A DNA stretch of 64,000 nucleotides from Lysobacterales bacterium (GCA_002722315.1 PBLG01000046.1:290236-354235), one strand, 5' to 3'. Positions 1 through 12,085 are shown, numbered from the stretch's first letter. Numbers and translations are program-made. Notes: generated by a model not told the origin, from the sequence alone.

Positions 1-25
1 GCTGAAGAACCGGATGCAGCGTTGA

Positions 26-2887
26 TCAATCGGCGAGAGGCCAGGGTTCGGGCTTGTGAATCGCGAAGCCCTGGGCGAAGTCGATGCCGAGCTCGCGAAG
101 CACTTCCAGGTCTTCGATGTGTTCGACCTGTTCGGCGACGCACGGAATGCCGGCCGTTCGAGCAATCTGTGCAATGCCTCCGACCATCGCACGACCGAGG
201 CGCGAGTTTCGCATGTCGCGAACCAGCTCGCCGTCGATCTTCAGGCCATCGATCGGCAGCATCTTCAGGTATCCGAACGAAGAAAAACCACTGCCGAAGT
301 CATCCAGGCTGATCGAGCAGCCAAAGCGACGTATCCCGTTTATGAATTCCAGTGCCTCTGCGAGCCGGAAAATGGCGTTGCTCTCGGTGATTTCGAAACA
401 GACATTGGCTGGATCGACACCGTTTCTTGCGAACTCCCGGGTGACGAACTCCAGGCTGTCGGACTGGCTGAAGCTTGCCCCCGACAGATTGATCGAGAAT
501 CTGTCCTCGGGCCTGATCTCACCGCGCGCATTGGCCTTGCCTATGGCCTGCAGCGCGTGCTCGACCACCCATCGATCGAGCATCACGATCTTGTTGAAGC
601 GTTCGGCGGCGGGGATGAATAGCGCCGGAGAAACAAGCGATCCTTCACGGTCGACCATTCGCAACAAAATTTCGCATCGCTCGCCATCAAGGTCGTCCCG
701 CAAGGCACTGATTCGCTGGACATGTAACTGGAAACGATTGTTGAGCAGCGCATCGCTGACTTCGACGGCTGTCCGCAGCTGGATGCCGCTTTGCTGATGA
801 GCCTCGTCGCCGGGGCGAAACGCGCTGATCTGATTGCGTCCGTTGTCCTTGGCCATGTAGCAGGCCTGGTCGGCCGCCTGCAGCGCCTCGATAAGAGTCG
901 TGGCGCCGGCCACCTCGACCACCCCGATGCTGATGCCGACCTGGAAACGATGCTGTCGCCAGGCAAACTCGAAGTCGTTGATCGCCGCGACCAGTTTCTC
1001 GGCCACCTCGATTCCGCGCTCCAGCGTGCAGCATTGCAGGAGTAGTGCAAACTCATCTCCGCCCAGTCGAGCCAGCAGGTCGGACTTGCGCACCTGGCGC
1101 AACATCAGCGCCGCCAGTTCCCCCAGCAGCTGATCGCCAACGTGATGCCCGCAGGAATCGTTGACAAGCTTGAACTGGTCCAGATCCATGTAAAGCAGGC
1201 AGTGGGGTTCGCGAGCCGAATCGCGAGCCAGAATCTTTTCGGCCTCGCTCTCGAACTTGCGCCGATTGAACAGGCCGGTCAGCGAATCGTGCTGCGCCTG
1301 CCACGTGATCTGGCGTGATTTGCGCCGGCTTTCGGTCACGTCGCGGAAGACGATCACGAAACCGCCGGACGATCTGGTGTCGGCTAGTGGGGTTATCGAA
1401 AGCTCGATGTCACTGTAGCGCCCGGTCCGTCCGTCCAGACAGAAAGCCCTGGAAGCAAGCAGTTCCGGATCGTGCAGCAGATGCAGGGGATTGATCTCGA
1501 CCGCGCTGTCATCGTGTTCCCAGTAAAGGATCCGCATCACGTCGGACAAGGCGGCGCCTGTGGCATGCTCGGGCGCTCGCCCGGTCAGCCGACAAGCCAC
1601 CGGGTTCAAGTACTGAACCTTTCCGTCGAGATCGGTGCGAATCACCGCATCGGAAATCGAATCGAGTGTCACGCGCGCTTCGGCGCGCGCAGAGGCAAAC
1701 GCCTGCTGCTCGCGCTTGCGCTCTGTCACATCGGACATGGTGCCGATCATGCGCGCCCCAGCGCCCTGCTCTGTGGCGAGAAACGAGCCACGGTCCACGA
1801 TGTCGATCCAGACACCATCGGCGCGCTCGAACCGGTATTCGGCAACGTATTCGCCGTTGCCGGCCTGCGCCCGTTCCAGCGCCTCGACTGCGCGGACCCG
1901 GTCATCCGGGTGAATGCGCCGTTCCCACTGAGCGAGGTCGATATGCACGGCTTCGTCTAAATCGCAGCCCAGAACGGTCTTGATCGCTCCAAGCCAATGG
2001 ATCCGACCGGTTGCGAAATCGGCATCGTAGACGAGTTGCCCGGTGGCAAGCGCCATGGTCCGATAAGCCCGTTCGCTGTATGCGATCCGGGCTTCGGCGC
2101 GCGCCCGCCGGGTCACATCCCGCAGCGTCCCGCGAAAGCCGGAGGGTGTTCCTGCGTCGCTGCGAATCTGCGAAACAGAACATTCCAGCGTGAGCGTCGA
2201 GCCTCGGGTATCGACAATCCTGATATTGATGCCGCGTCCACTGACGCCCCTGTGTGCCACCCGTAGAAATGCACGCATGACGCGTGCCTTGTCTTCATCG
2301 ACGACGCGATCCAGAATTCGCAGGCCCACGATGTGGTCATCGTCCACCTCGAGAATCTCCCGGAGTGCGGCGTTGCAGAACAACAGGCTGCCGTCAAGGT
2401 CGAGTTCGAAATAGCCGTCGATCAACGATTCGACGATTGTCCGGTACTGTTCCTCGCGCTGGACCAGCAGCGCTTCGGCATTCTTTCGCGCGCTGATATC
2501 ACGGTAGATTCCGAAAATTCCGATCTGCTCATGGGTCGAGCGGATAGGTACACCGGAGACTTCAACGTCCAGGAGACTGCCATCGCGCGTCATGCGCGAA
2601 GATTCGACGCGCACCGGCGTGCCGTCGAGCACTTCGCTGGAAATTTCGCTGGCCTCGTCGTGAAATCCCGGGGCGACAATCAACTCGTGGATCGATCGGC
2701 CGACGCACTCGGTCATCGAATACCCGAACAACGCTTCGAAGGCGGAGTTGGTGCGGATCACGCGATCAGTGCCGTCAACCAGCACGATTCCATCGGGCGA
2801 GTGCTCGAACAGATGTTCAAACAGGATCGAATCGAGGCCTGAATCGCTGCCGGTCGAGTCGGGCTTGCATTTTGCAGTGGCGTCCAT
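26..2887 (-). CDS. Multi-PAS diguanylate cyclase/phosphodiesterase (PAS-GGDEF-EAL)
   Basis: This is a cytoplasmic c-di-GMP turnover protein of about 953 residues. The first ~570 residues hold about four PAS/PAC sensor units (recurring PAC-type ends such as GIYRDIS, GTLRDVT, GTMSDVT, VFRDVTE). A GGDEF domain follows with an intact RLGGDEF near residue 606, then an EAL domain with CEILLRM near 738. It keeps INLSG, EITES, DDFGSG and KIDG, so both synthesis and hydrolysis are possible. No membrane segment is visible. An upstream in-frame TTG (3007) would add 40 residues of low-complexity character, so I prefer the ATG at 2887. It is a single gene transcribed away from its neighbour. Confidence 0.88.
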   Translation of the reverse strand: MDATAKCKPDSTGSDSGLDSILFEHLFEHSPDGIVLVDGTDRVIRTNSAFEALFGYSMTECVGRSIHELIVAPGFHDEASEISSEVLDGTPVRVESSRMTRDGSLLDVEVSGVPIRSTHEQIGIFGIYRDISARKNAEALLVQREEQYRTIVESLIDGYFELDLDGSLLFCNAALREILEVDDDHIVGLRILDRVVDEDKARVMRAFLRVAHRGVSGRGINIRIVDTRGSTLTLECSVSQIRSDAGTPSGFRGTLRDVTRRARAEARIAYSERAYRTMALATGQLVYDADFATGRIHWLGAIKTVLGCDLDEAVHIDLAQWERRIHPDDRVRAVEALERAQAGNGEYVAEYRFERADGVWIDIVDRGSFLATEQGAGARMIGTMSDVTERKREQQAFASARAEARVTLDSISDAVIRTDLDGKVQYLNPVACRLTGRAPEHATGAALSDVMRILYWEHDDSAVEINPLHLLHDPELLASRAFCLDGRTGRYSDIELSITPLADTRSSGGFVIVFRDVTESRRKSRQITWQAQHDSLTGLFNRRKFESEAEKILARDSAREPHCLLYMDLDQFKLVNDSCGHHVGDQLLGELAALMLRQVRKSDLLARLGGDEFALLLQCCTLERGIEVAEKLVAAINDFEFAWRQHRFQVGISIGVVEVAGATTLIEALQAADQACYMAKDNGRNQISAFRPGDEAHQQSGIQLRTAVEVSDALLNNRFQLHVQRISALRDDLDGERCEILLRMVDREGSLVSPALFIPAAERFNKIVMLDRWVVEHALQAIGKANARGEIRPEDRFSINLSGASFSQSDSLEFVTREFARNGVDPANVCFEITESNAIFRLAEALEFINGIRRFGCSISLDDFGSGFSSFGYLKMLPIDGLKIDGELVRDMRNSRLGRAMVGGIAQIARTAGIPCVAEQVEHIEDLEVLRELGIDFAQGFAIHKPEPWPLAD

Positions 2888-3167
2888 CCCTAAAAATATG
2901 CAATACACGTGCCATGGGTTGCGGGCCGCTGCCCCCGCCACACGCGAGCGGGGTGGATGCGTGGCCGGTTGAAGATCCGGCGGGAATTCGGATGGCCAAG
3001 ATGGCAAAACTGGTTGAAATCTTTCAGATTGCGCGGCGTCCGGGTGCGAACGGGCGCGGGCCGATCACCTTAAGGCCTGCTGTCGGTCTTGCCTGAACGC
3101 GCGTGCCGGACGTAGACTTCTTCCGGGAGCGGCAGCGGGGGCCGGGGTTTTTCGAGGGAGTCAGACC

Positions 3168-3731
3168 ATGCTGAGCATTATCGATCTCTGGATGCCGATA
3201 CTGGTATCCGCCGTACTTGTATTCATTGCAAGTTCCGTCATCCACATGGTGCTCAAGACGCACAACAGCGACTACCGCCGCCTGCCGAACGAAGAACGGG
3301 TCACGAGCGCCGTCCGCGAGCAGGGCGCCTCGCCGGGCGTCTACATGTTTCCCTACTGCACCGACATGAAGGAGATGGGTTCGGAGGAAACGAAGGCGAA
3401 GTTCCAGCGCGGCCCGGTCGGAATGCTGACCCTGATGCCCGACGGCATTCCCAACGTCGGCAAGTCGCTCGGCATGTGGGTGGTCTACCTGCTGCTGGTC
3501 GCGGTTTTCGTCGCCTACATCGCCGCCGCATCGCTCGCGCCCGCGGCCGACTACCCGACCGTCTTCCGTGTTGCCGGCGCGGCAGCCTTCCTGCCGTTCG
3601 TGCTCGGCAACATGCCGGCCGCCATCTGGCACGGACAGCCGTGGTCGACGACGATACGATTCGCGATCGACGGCGTGGTCTACAGCCTGCTCGTTGCCGG
3701 CACCTTCGCGGGTTTCTGGCCGGGCGGTTGA
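3168..3731 (+). CDS. Conserved small membrane protein, function unknown
   Basis: This 187-residue protein has a hydrophobic N-terminal segment (residues ~8-28), a polar central region with PYCTDMKEMG, and two to three further membrane helices between ~100 and 185. A clear GAGGGAG ribosome site precedes the ATG. It resembles uncharacterised membrane proteins of proteobacteria that I cannot assign to a function. It stands alone between the c-di-GMP gene and the accessory island. Confidence 0.7.
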   Translation: MLSIIDLWMPILVSAVLVFIASSVIHMVLKTHNSDYRRLPNEERVTSAVREQGASPGVYMFPYCTDMKEMGSEETKAKFQRGPVGMLTLMPDGIPNVGKSLGMWVVYLLLVAVFVAYIAAASLAPAADYPTVFRVAGAAAFLPFVLGNMPAAIWHGQPWSTTIRFAIDGVVYSLLVAGTFAGFWPGG

Positions 3732-3773
3732 GTCACAACGATGGGGAATCGAACCCGTTGTAGCCGCCCGAAA

Positions 3774-3802
3774 TTGACAAACCTTGCCAAAATTGAGATT
3801 CT
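3774..3802 (+). promoter_or_regulatory. Sigma-70-type promoter of the first toxin-antitoxin pair
   Basis: TTGACA at 3774-3779 and GATTCT at 3797-3802 are separated by 17 bases and lie about 30 bases ahead of the antitoxin start. Good -35, moderate -10. Confidence 0.5.
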
Positions 3803-3833
3803 TGGGTAATTCCCGCGCACCAAGGTGAAATCC

Positions 3834-4073
3834 GTGACGACAATGAATGTGTCCCTTCCGGAAGAAATGAAGCGATGGGTTGAGGACCAGGGCAAGACCG
3901 GGCGGTTTGGAAATTCCAGTGATTACGTTCGGGAGCTCATTCGGCGCGATCAGGAGCGTCAGGCGAAGATCGCACACCTTCAGCGACTGATCGACGAAGG
4001 AATCCACAGCGGTGTCAGCGAAATGAGCATGGCCGACTTGCGGAACTCGGCTCGAAGCAAGATCAGACCCTGA
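3834..4073 (+). CDS. parD: ParD-like antitoxin (ribbon-helix-helix)
   Basis: This 79-residue protein begins TTMNVSLPEEMKRWVEDQ, the typical beta-strand and first helix of ParD/CopG-type DNA-binding antitoxins, followed by SSDYVRELIRRDQE. The C-terminal half is the charged region that normally wraps the toxin. I chose the GTG at 3834 because it gives the usual family N-terminus; an in-frame GTG at 3825 is also open. The toxin gene begins 2 bases after its stop. Ribbon-helix-helix antitoxins of this kind usually repress their own promoter together with the toxin. Confidence 0.85.
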   Translation: MTTMNVSLPEEMKRWVEDQGKTGRFGNSSDYVRELIRRDQERQAKIAHLQRLIDEGIHSGVSEMSMADLRNSARSKIRP

Positions 4074-4075
4074 AC

Positions 4076-4375
4076 GTGGCCTATCGGCTGACGCGCAGGG
4101 CCGCCGAGGACATCGAAGAGATCTATTCATTTGGCGCTGAGCAGTTTGGCGTCGACCAGGCCGACGCCTATCACACGCTGCTGGAACGCACCTTCGAGTT
4201 CCTTGCGAATAATCCGCTCGCGGCCCGAAAGCGACTGGAACTGGCGCCGCCGATTCGAATACACGCGGTGCAGTCTCACCTGGTGATCTACCGGGTCGAA
4301 GACAATGGCGAGATCCTGATCGTTCGCGTTCGGCACGGCCACGAAGACTGGGCCGAACCGGTGGTCGACCCCTGA
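4076..4375 (+). CDS. parE: ParE-like toxin (RelE/ParE family)
   Basis: This 99-residue protein shows the RelE/ParE fold pattern: YRLTRRAAEDIEEIYSFG at the start, a helical hairpin, then PIRIHAVQSHLVIYRVED and a final strand ILIVRVRHGHEDW. ParE-type members poison DNA gyrase, whereas RelE-type members cut mRNA; the sequence here looks ParE-like. The start is GTG, just after the antitoxin stop, so the pair is translated together. The length is normal, so it appears intact. Confidence 0.85.
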   Translation: MAYRLTRRAAEDIEEIYSFGAEQFGVDQADAYHTLLERTFEFLANNPLAARKRLELAPPIRIHAVQSHLVIYRVEDNGEILIVRVRHGHEDWAEPVVDP

Positions 4376-4510
4376 TCGCGCAATCAGACATTTTGCCGAT
4401 AGACGAAACCCTGGTTGGCCGAGCAGCATCGCTTGGTTTCGAGCACGATTTGACCCTTGAGATTCCCGATTTCGCAGCCCCAGAAAATTCTCTTAAATAC
4501 CTGTTTTGAT

Positions 4511-4546
4511 TTGAAAATGAGTGCCTGAAACTGTATACTTGAACAG
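4511..4546 (+). promoter_or_regulatory. SOS-type promoter: LexA box over the -10 of the HNH gene
   Basis: TTGAAA (4511-4516), a 17-base spacer and TATACT (4534-4539) form a near-consensus sigma-70 promoter. CTGTATACTTGAACAG at 4531-4546 matches CTGT-N8-ACAG, the gammaproteobacterial LexA consensus, and covers the -10. The HNH start codon is 20 bases further on. Confidence 0.75.
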
Positions 4547-4566
4547 TATTCAAGCGGAGTTCACTC

Positions 4567-5907
4567 ATGACCTCTCCGGCCATTGATCTGCCAACCGAAT
4601 CTCCCCGCAAGCTGCACGAAATCGAGTCCGAAATCACTGAACTGGCCGCGCACATTCACGCCGCGACTTACCGGCTGCTCGTGCTCATTCGCGAGTTCGA
4701 CGAGCGCGAGGGCTGGGGCGGGCCCGGGATGAAGTCCTGCGCGCATTGGCTCAACTGGAAATGCGGCATCGGACTTGGGGCAGCGCGCGAAAAGGTGCGA
4801 GTTGCCCATGCACTGAACGATTTGCCGAAAATCAGCGACGCGTTCCGGCGCGGCACGGTCAGCTTTTCCAAGGTCCGCGCGATGACTCGCGTCGCGACCC
4901 CGGAGAACGAGGATTACCTGATGCAGATTGCGGATCGCGGTACGGCCTCGCATGTCGAACGGCTCGTCAAGAACTTTCGAAAGGTCAAACGAATCGAGGC
5001 GCTCGAGCAGGAGAATCAGCGCCATGCTTTGCGCGAGCTGAACTGGTTTGTCGATGACGACGGCAGCTACGTGATCCGCGCGCGCTTGACGCCGGAGCAG
5101 GGCGAGCGGGTAGTCAAAGCGCTCGAAGCCGCCTGCGATGAGAATGATTCTGAATTAAAAAACGTTCCCGCGGAAACGTCGACCACCCCGGCCGTCGATC
5201 CGATGAGCGATCCGGTCGCGGCGCGCCGCGCGGATGCACTGGAACGCCTGGCCGATGCATTCTTCGGCAAGCCCGGTGACGGTGAATCGTCTGCAGTCAC
5301 CGGCGGCGATCGCTGCACCATCAACCTGCACACCACGCCCGACACGCTCGCGGCCGACGGCGAAACGGCCGAAGCCGAGCTGGAATCGGGCGCACGCGTT
5401 TCCGCGGAAACGTCCAGAAGGCTGGCCTGCGACTGCGGCGTGGTGCACTGGCGCGAGGACGATGACGGTTCGGCGCTGAACGTCGGCCGCAAGACCCGCA
5501 GCATCCCGCCGGCGATCCGGCGCGCACTGCAGCGGCGCGACCAGGGCTGCCGCTTCCCGGGCTGCACTACCCACAAATATGTCGACGCGCACCACATCCT
5601 GCACTGGGCTGACGGCGGCGAAACGAAGCTGGACAACCTGGTTCTCCTGTGCCGACATCACCATCGCCTGGTCCACGAAGGCGGTTACGGCGTGGACATG
5701 ACCGCCGGCGGCCCGAAATTTACCGATCCGACCGCACGGACCATCGCACCGGCGGCAGAAACGCGTTTCCGCGGAAACGTTTTTGCGCTGAAGCTGCAGA
5801 ATCGACAAGTCGGGCTGAAAATCGACTCCGAGACCACGATTCCGATGTGGGAGGGCGAGCGAATGGACGACGGGATGGCGGTGGAGGGGTTGTTGCAGTT
5901 GGAGTAG
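4567..5907 (+). CDS. HNH endonuclease with DUF222 domain (13E12 repeat type)
   Basis: This 446-residue protein has the helical DUF222 region (residues ~10-300; CAHWLNWKCGIGLGAAREKVR is typical) and a C-terminal HNH nuclease domain at ~326-375 with CRFPGC, DAHHILHWADGG and LCRHHHRLVHEGG, so the metal-binding and catalytic histidines are present. Family members are dispersed nuclease-like genes; in Mycobacterium tuberculosis 13E12 members are known LexA targets, and here too a LexA box covers the promoter. Three copies of a palindromic repeat lie inside the coding region (separate entries). The cellular role of the family is not established. Confidence 0.9.
   Translation: MTSPAIDLPTESPRKLHEIESEITELAAHIHAATYRLLVLIREFDEREGWGGPGMKSCAHWLNWKCGIGLGAAREKVRVAHALNDLPKISDAFRRGTVSFSKVRAMTRVATPENEDYLMQIADRGTASHVERLVKNFRKVKRIEALEQENQRHALRELNWFVDDDGSYVIRARLTPEQGERVVKALEAACDENDSELKNVPAETSTTPAVDPMSDPVAARRADALERLADAFFGKPGDGESSAVTGGDRCTINLHTTPDTLAADGETAEAELESGARVSAETSRRLACDCGVVHWREDDDGSALNVGRKTRSIPPAIRRALQRRDQGCRFPGCTTHKYVDAHHILHWADGGETKLDNLVLLCRHHHRLVHEGGYGVDMTAGGPKFTDPTARTIAPAAETRFRGNVFALKLQNRQVGLKIDSETTIPMWEGERMDDGMAVEGLLQLE
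5162..5179. repeat. Palindromic repeat in HNH gene, copy 1 (imperfect)
   Basis: ACGTTCCCGCGGAAACGT is an 18-base inverted repeat with one mismatched pair. It encodes part of NVPAETS. Confidence 0.7.
5394..5413. repeat. Palindromic repeat in HNH gene, copy 2
   Basis: ACGCGTTTCCGCGGAAACGT contains a perfect 16-base palindrome (5397-5412). It is read as RVSAET, in the same frame as copy 1. Confidence 0.8.
5761..5780. repeat. Palindromic repeat in HNH gene, copy 3
   Basis: This copy is identical over 20 bases to copy 2 but sits in a different reading frame, giving RFRGNV instead of VSAET. Confidence 0.8.
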
Positions 5908-5996
5908 GGCGGCTTCTTCGCTTGCCAGTCGCCGCTGCATAGGGGAAACTGCGGCGCGACGACAATGCGTCCGATTGCGACGAGGGAGCAGAACCA

Positions 5997-6584
5997 ATGC
6001 AACGCAAGAAAAGTAGTTCCGCGTTACGGCTCCGAATCACTCTGGAGGGCATCGAGCCACCCATCTGGCGGAGTGTGATTTTTCCGCGAAACGGAACGCT
6101 CCACGAGCTGCATCGGGCAATCCAGATGATGTTTGACTGGTATGACTATCACCTGTACCAGTTCGAGATCGGTAACAGGCACTTCGAGGCGCCGGATGAG
6201 GGGTCAGAAGGCGAGGACTCGACCGAAGCCAGACTGTCGAAACTGATCACAGGGCCCGGTCAGACCTTCATCTATCTCTACGATTTCGGAGACGGCTGGG
6301 CGCATCGGATCGAAGTCGAAGATGCCCACGTGTCAGCCGATCCGGGCTGGATTCCGTGGCTGGTCGACGGCGCCCGGCGTGGCCCGCCGGAAGATTGTGG
6401 CGGCGTCGACGGCTACCAGCGGCTGATCGAGGCAGCGAAAGCGCCGCGCGAATCCCTTGACGAAGATGATCGGGAGTTCGTGGAATGGGCGGGCGACGAT
6501 TTCGATCCGGAGAAATTCAACGTGGCTCAGGCGCGTCATGCCCTGCTGCTTGCCGCCGCGTGGGGCTGCTTGAAGCGACGATGA
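5997..6584 (+). CDS. Plasmid pRiA4b ORF-3 family protein
   Basis: This 195-residue protein carries the pRiA4b ORF-3-like domain through residues ~5-180. The markers are LRITLEGIEPPIWRSV, LHELHRAIQMMFDWYDYHLYQF and YLYDFGDGWAHRIEVED. The family is widespread on plasmids and genomic islands and has no established biochemical role. It lies 89 bases after the HNH gene and is convergent with the DUF3307 gene, with only 12 bases between the stops. Its company with toxin-antitoxin and restriction genes supports an accessory origin. Confidence 0.88.
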   Translation: MQRKKSSSALRLRITLEGIEPPIWRSVIFPRNGTLHELHRAIQMMFDWYDYHLYQFEIGNRHFEAPDEGSEGEDSTEARLSKLITGPGQTFIYLYDFGDGWAHRIEVEDAHVSADPGWIPWLVDGARRGPPEDCGGVDGYQRLIEAAKAPRESLDEDDREFVEWAGDDFDPEKFNVAQARHALLLAAAWGCLKRR

Positions 6585-6596
6585 AGGTTCCTGCGG

Positions 6597-7406
6597 TCAT
6601 TGCAATAACCCGATTGCTTGTGCCGTAGCCCAGGAAACGACTATGGCCCAGCCAAAGCTGGCGAGCGTGCCGATGATGACGGTTTCACTATGGCTGCGCT
6701 CCCTGGCGTACTGAAACCGGAGTATGGACTTGGCGGCGATGAGGAACCCGATAGCCTGAAATTCCTGAGCCATGATCAGCATGAAGATCAGCGCGCGTTC
6801 CAGAAGCCCGATCCATTTCCCGCCGTCGATCAAGCCTATGTCAGCCTCGAAGGCCTGCCTTTCATCTGGCTGTGAATCCGTGCGCTTGCCGCGCTCTTGG
6901 TTAGGCTTGGCGGATTCATCCAGATTGAAGCCCTGCATGAACAGTTCGATTACGAAACCGCCGGTCCGCGTAGTGAGTGTGAAGCCGGCACTCACGCATA
7001 GCACGATCAGGAACTGCACCTGCAAGTCTGCCGAGAGTGTGGACCACCAGCCTTCGCTCCAGGCGTCGCGCAGGTACCAGGCCGTGACAACGATAACCAG
7101 AACATGCAGGATCTGGTCGGCCAGGAAAAGGATCAGTCTTCCGCGTGGGTGCTCGCGAACCCAGGGTTTTTCTGACTGCCAGAGCTTGCCCCAGTCGATT
7201 ACCGCATGCGAAATGGCAATGATTGCAACGGTGATTAGTGCCCCGCTCGACCATGCCCCAAGCAGGACCGCCGCGGTCGCGGCGACAATCGCTACATGGG
7301 CGAGAAATGCCTTGACGCGACGTTTGTTGTCAATGATCCAGCGCACTTGCAGCACGAAATCGGCGAATACATGGGCGGCGAACAGTGTCAGGGCGGTTTC
7401 GATCAT
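6597..7406 (-). CDS. DUF3307 family integral membrane protein
   Basis: The 269-residue protein starts MIETALTLFAAHVFADFVLQ, the diagnostic N-terminus of DUF3307, and continues with several transmembrane helices (~1-20, 35-60, 62-80, 95-115, 130-150, and two near the C-terminus), with a charged loop around 170-200. It follows the SatD-like gene on the same strand, a pairing I know from other bacteria, where both remain poorly characterised. Two tandem palindromes lie in the 116 bases between the two genes. Function unknown. Confidence 0.82.
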   Translation of the reverse strand: MIETALTLFAAHVFADFVLQVRWIIDNKRRVKAFLAHVAIVAATAAVLLGAWSSGALITVAIIAISHAVIDWGKLWQSEKPWVREHPRGRLILFLADQILHVLVIVVTAWYLRDAWSEGWWSTLSADLQVQFLIVLCVSAGFTLTTRTGGFVIELFMQGFNLDESAKPNQERGKRTDSQPDERQAFEADIGLIDGGKWIGLLERALIFMLIMAQEFQAIGFLIAAKSILRFQYARERSHSETVIIGTLASFGWAIVVSWATAQAIGLLQ

Positions 7407-7481
7407 GTCGCGGTCAATCTCATGTTGCAGCTATCCGAGGGAACAACGGACAGCCGTGTCGAAAAAACGGGCGGCTTTGGC

Positions 7482-7536
7482 AAAAACAGTCTATTCAGGC
7501 TGTTTTTCTGAAAACAGGCCGTTCAGGCTGTTTTTC
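7482..7536. promoter_or_regulatory. Two tandem palindromes between the SatD-like and DUF3307 genes
   Basis: AAAAACAG/CTGTTTTT arms (7482-7489 and 7500-7507) and GAAAACAG/CTGTTTTTC arms (7510-7517 and 7528-7536) repeat with a 28-base period and share the loop motif TTCAGG. The second copy overlaps the 3' end of the SatD-like gene. They could be operators or an attenuator for the DUF3307 gene. Confidence 0.6.
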
Positions 7537-8170
7537 TACCCAAAGCGCTCTCGAAACCGTGTATTGCCCGGAGAAGGGCCCGACCCCCGGCTTTCGCGAA
7601 ATGGTCCTGCACAGTCTGCGGGCGAACTCCGATGGATTCCGCGACCTGTGCATATTTGGGTTCCTCGGGTGCTGCCACGAGCCCGAACACTTCCGCCTGT
7701 TTACTTGTCCATCCGCTCGAAAGCCCCTCGCAGGCCGCAAACAGGCCCTTGATCAGGGGCAAAAGCTGTCGAGGCTTGAAATCACCATCGATCGCCCAAC
7801 GATCCGGGCCCTTGATTTCTTCGAGATGCATGCCCGATAGCTCAAAAGCGCTTCCCTGGGATCCGGCCAATGCGGTCCCTAGCGCGCCGAAGCCAATACC
7901 GAACGCGATTCTCGTATCCGCATCCTGGTCAAAATTCTTGACGATCGATCGGAACAGCAGTCCGGCCCGAAGCGCATGCACAGGTTCGATCAGCGCGAAT
8001 TGCCACCCGTCGCCGCGGAATCGCTCCAGTCGGGGGCTGCTCGGCTCAGTCCATCTACGAATATTGTCCGCGCCCTCGGATAGCGACCGCATAAGTTCGT
8101 CAAGCCTTTCGCTCTCCATTCGAGTGGAGCGCACGATATCTCCGGTCAGCACGCAGATCTTTCCGCTCAT
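7523..8170 (-). CDS. SatD family protein with C-terminal helix-turn-helix
   Basis: The protein (about 215 residues from ATG 8170; a GTG at 8206 would add 12) begins GKICVLTGDIVRSTRM and contains RFRGDGWQFAL and IAFGIGFG, the features of SatD-type proteins, whose N-terminal half resembles a nucleotide cyclase-like fold. The C-terminal ~60 residues (SKQAEVFGLVAAPEEPKYAQVAESIGVRPQTVQDHF, split by a helix-turn-helix) look like a DNA-binding domain. It follows the restriction-modification gene by 52 bases and precedes the DUF3307 gene. A role as regulator through the neighbouring palindromes is inference. Confidence 0.75.
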   Translation of the reverse strand: MSGKICVLTGDIVRSTRMESERLDELMRSLSEGADNIRRWTEPSSPRLERFRGDGWQFALIEPVHALRAGLLFRSIVKNFDQDADTRIAFGIGFGALGTALAGSQGSAFELSGMHLEEIKGPDRWAIDGDFKPRQLLPLIKGLFAACEGLSSGWTSKQAEVFGLVAAPEEPKYAQVAESIGVRPQTVQDHFAKAGGRALLRAIHGFESALGRKTA

Positions 8171-8222
8171 CGCTTTGCACTCGCTATCGCATGATTCGCT
8201 CGACACCCAATTAACGGCTTCT

Positions 8223-11741
<3,519 letters not shown>

Positions 11742-11791
11742 GGCCTCGATTGTTGCCGGAACGGGCGGGGTGGTCAAGTCGGGTTTGCCAA

Positions 11792-12085
11792 TTAGGACGG
11801 CGCGATGGGCGGCCACTGACGGCGGGTGTGGACCAGCGCAAGAATCCAGACCTTGCCGCGTTCGGGATCGACTTCGTAGATCAGTCGGTAGCTCTCGTGG
11901 ACAATGAACTCGCGAGTGCCGGGAACCAGGCCCTCCCGGCCCAGCTCGGGATGGTCGATCAACCGCTTGACAGTCGTACCGAAAAGCGCGTCCATCCGGG
12001 CCGCTGCATACGGGTCATCGGCAGCGATTCTGGCCCAGATTTCAAATCGATCCTGGCGGGCCTCTGTCGTCCAGACGATTCTCAA
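11792..12085 (-). CDS. parE: ParE-like toxin, second toxin-antitoxin pair
   Basis: This 97-residue protein has the RelE/ParE pattern: [21 protein letters not shown], a central [25 protein letters not shown] and the final strand [14 protein letters not shown]. It starts with TTG, which overlaps the antitoxin stop by 4 bases (TTGA), so translation is coupled. The length and C-terminal strand are normal. It differs clearly from the first ParE in the window, so the two pairs are not recent duplicates. It lies 50 bases ahead of the restriction-modification gene. Confidence 0.83.
   Translation of the reverse strand: MRIVWTTEARQDRFEIWARIAADDPYAAARMDALFGTTVKRLIDHPELGREGLVPGTREFIVHESYRLIYEVDPERGKVWILALVHTRRQWPPIAPS

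Noticed and set aside
3024..4655. An open frame of 543 codons on the minus strand across the membrane protein and first toxin-antitoxin pair
   Set aside because: It runs antisense to three supported genes and over their promoter; the product is low-complexity.
6078..6100. A sequence like the HNH palindrome at the start of the pRiA4b-type gene
   Set aside because: One base of the palindrome is missing and the encoded residues fit the family, so it is probably chance.
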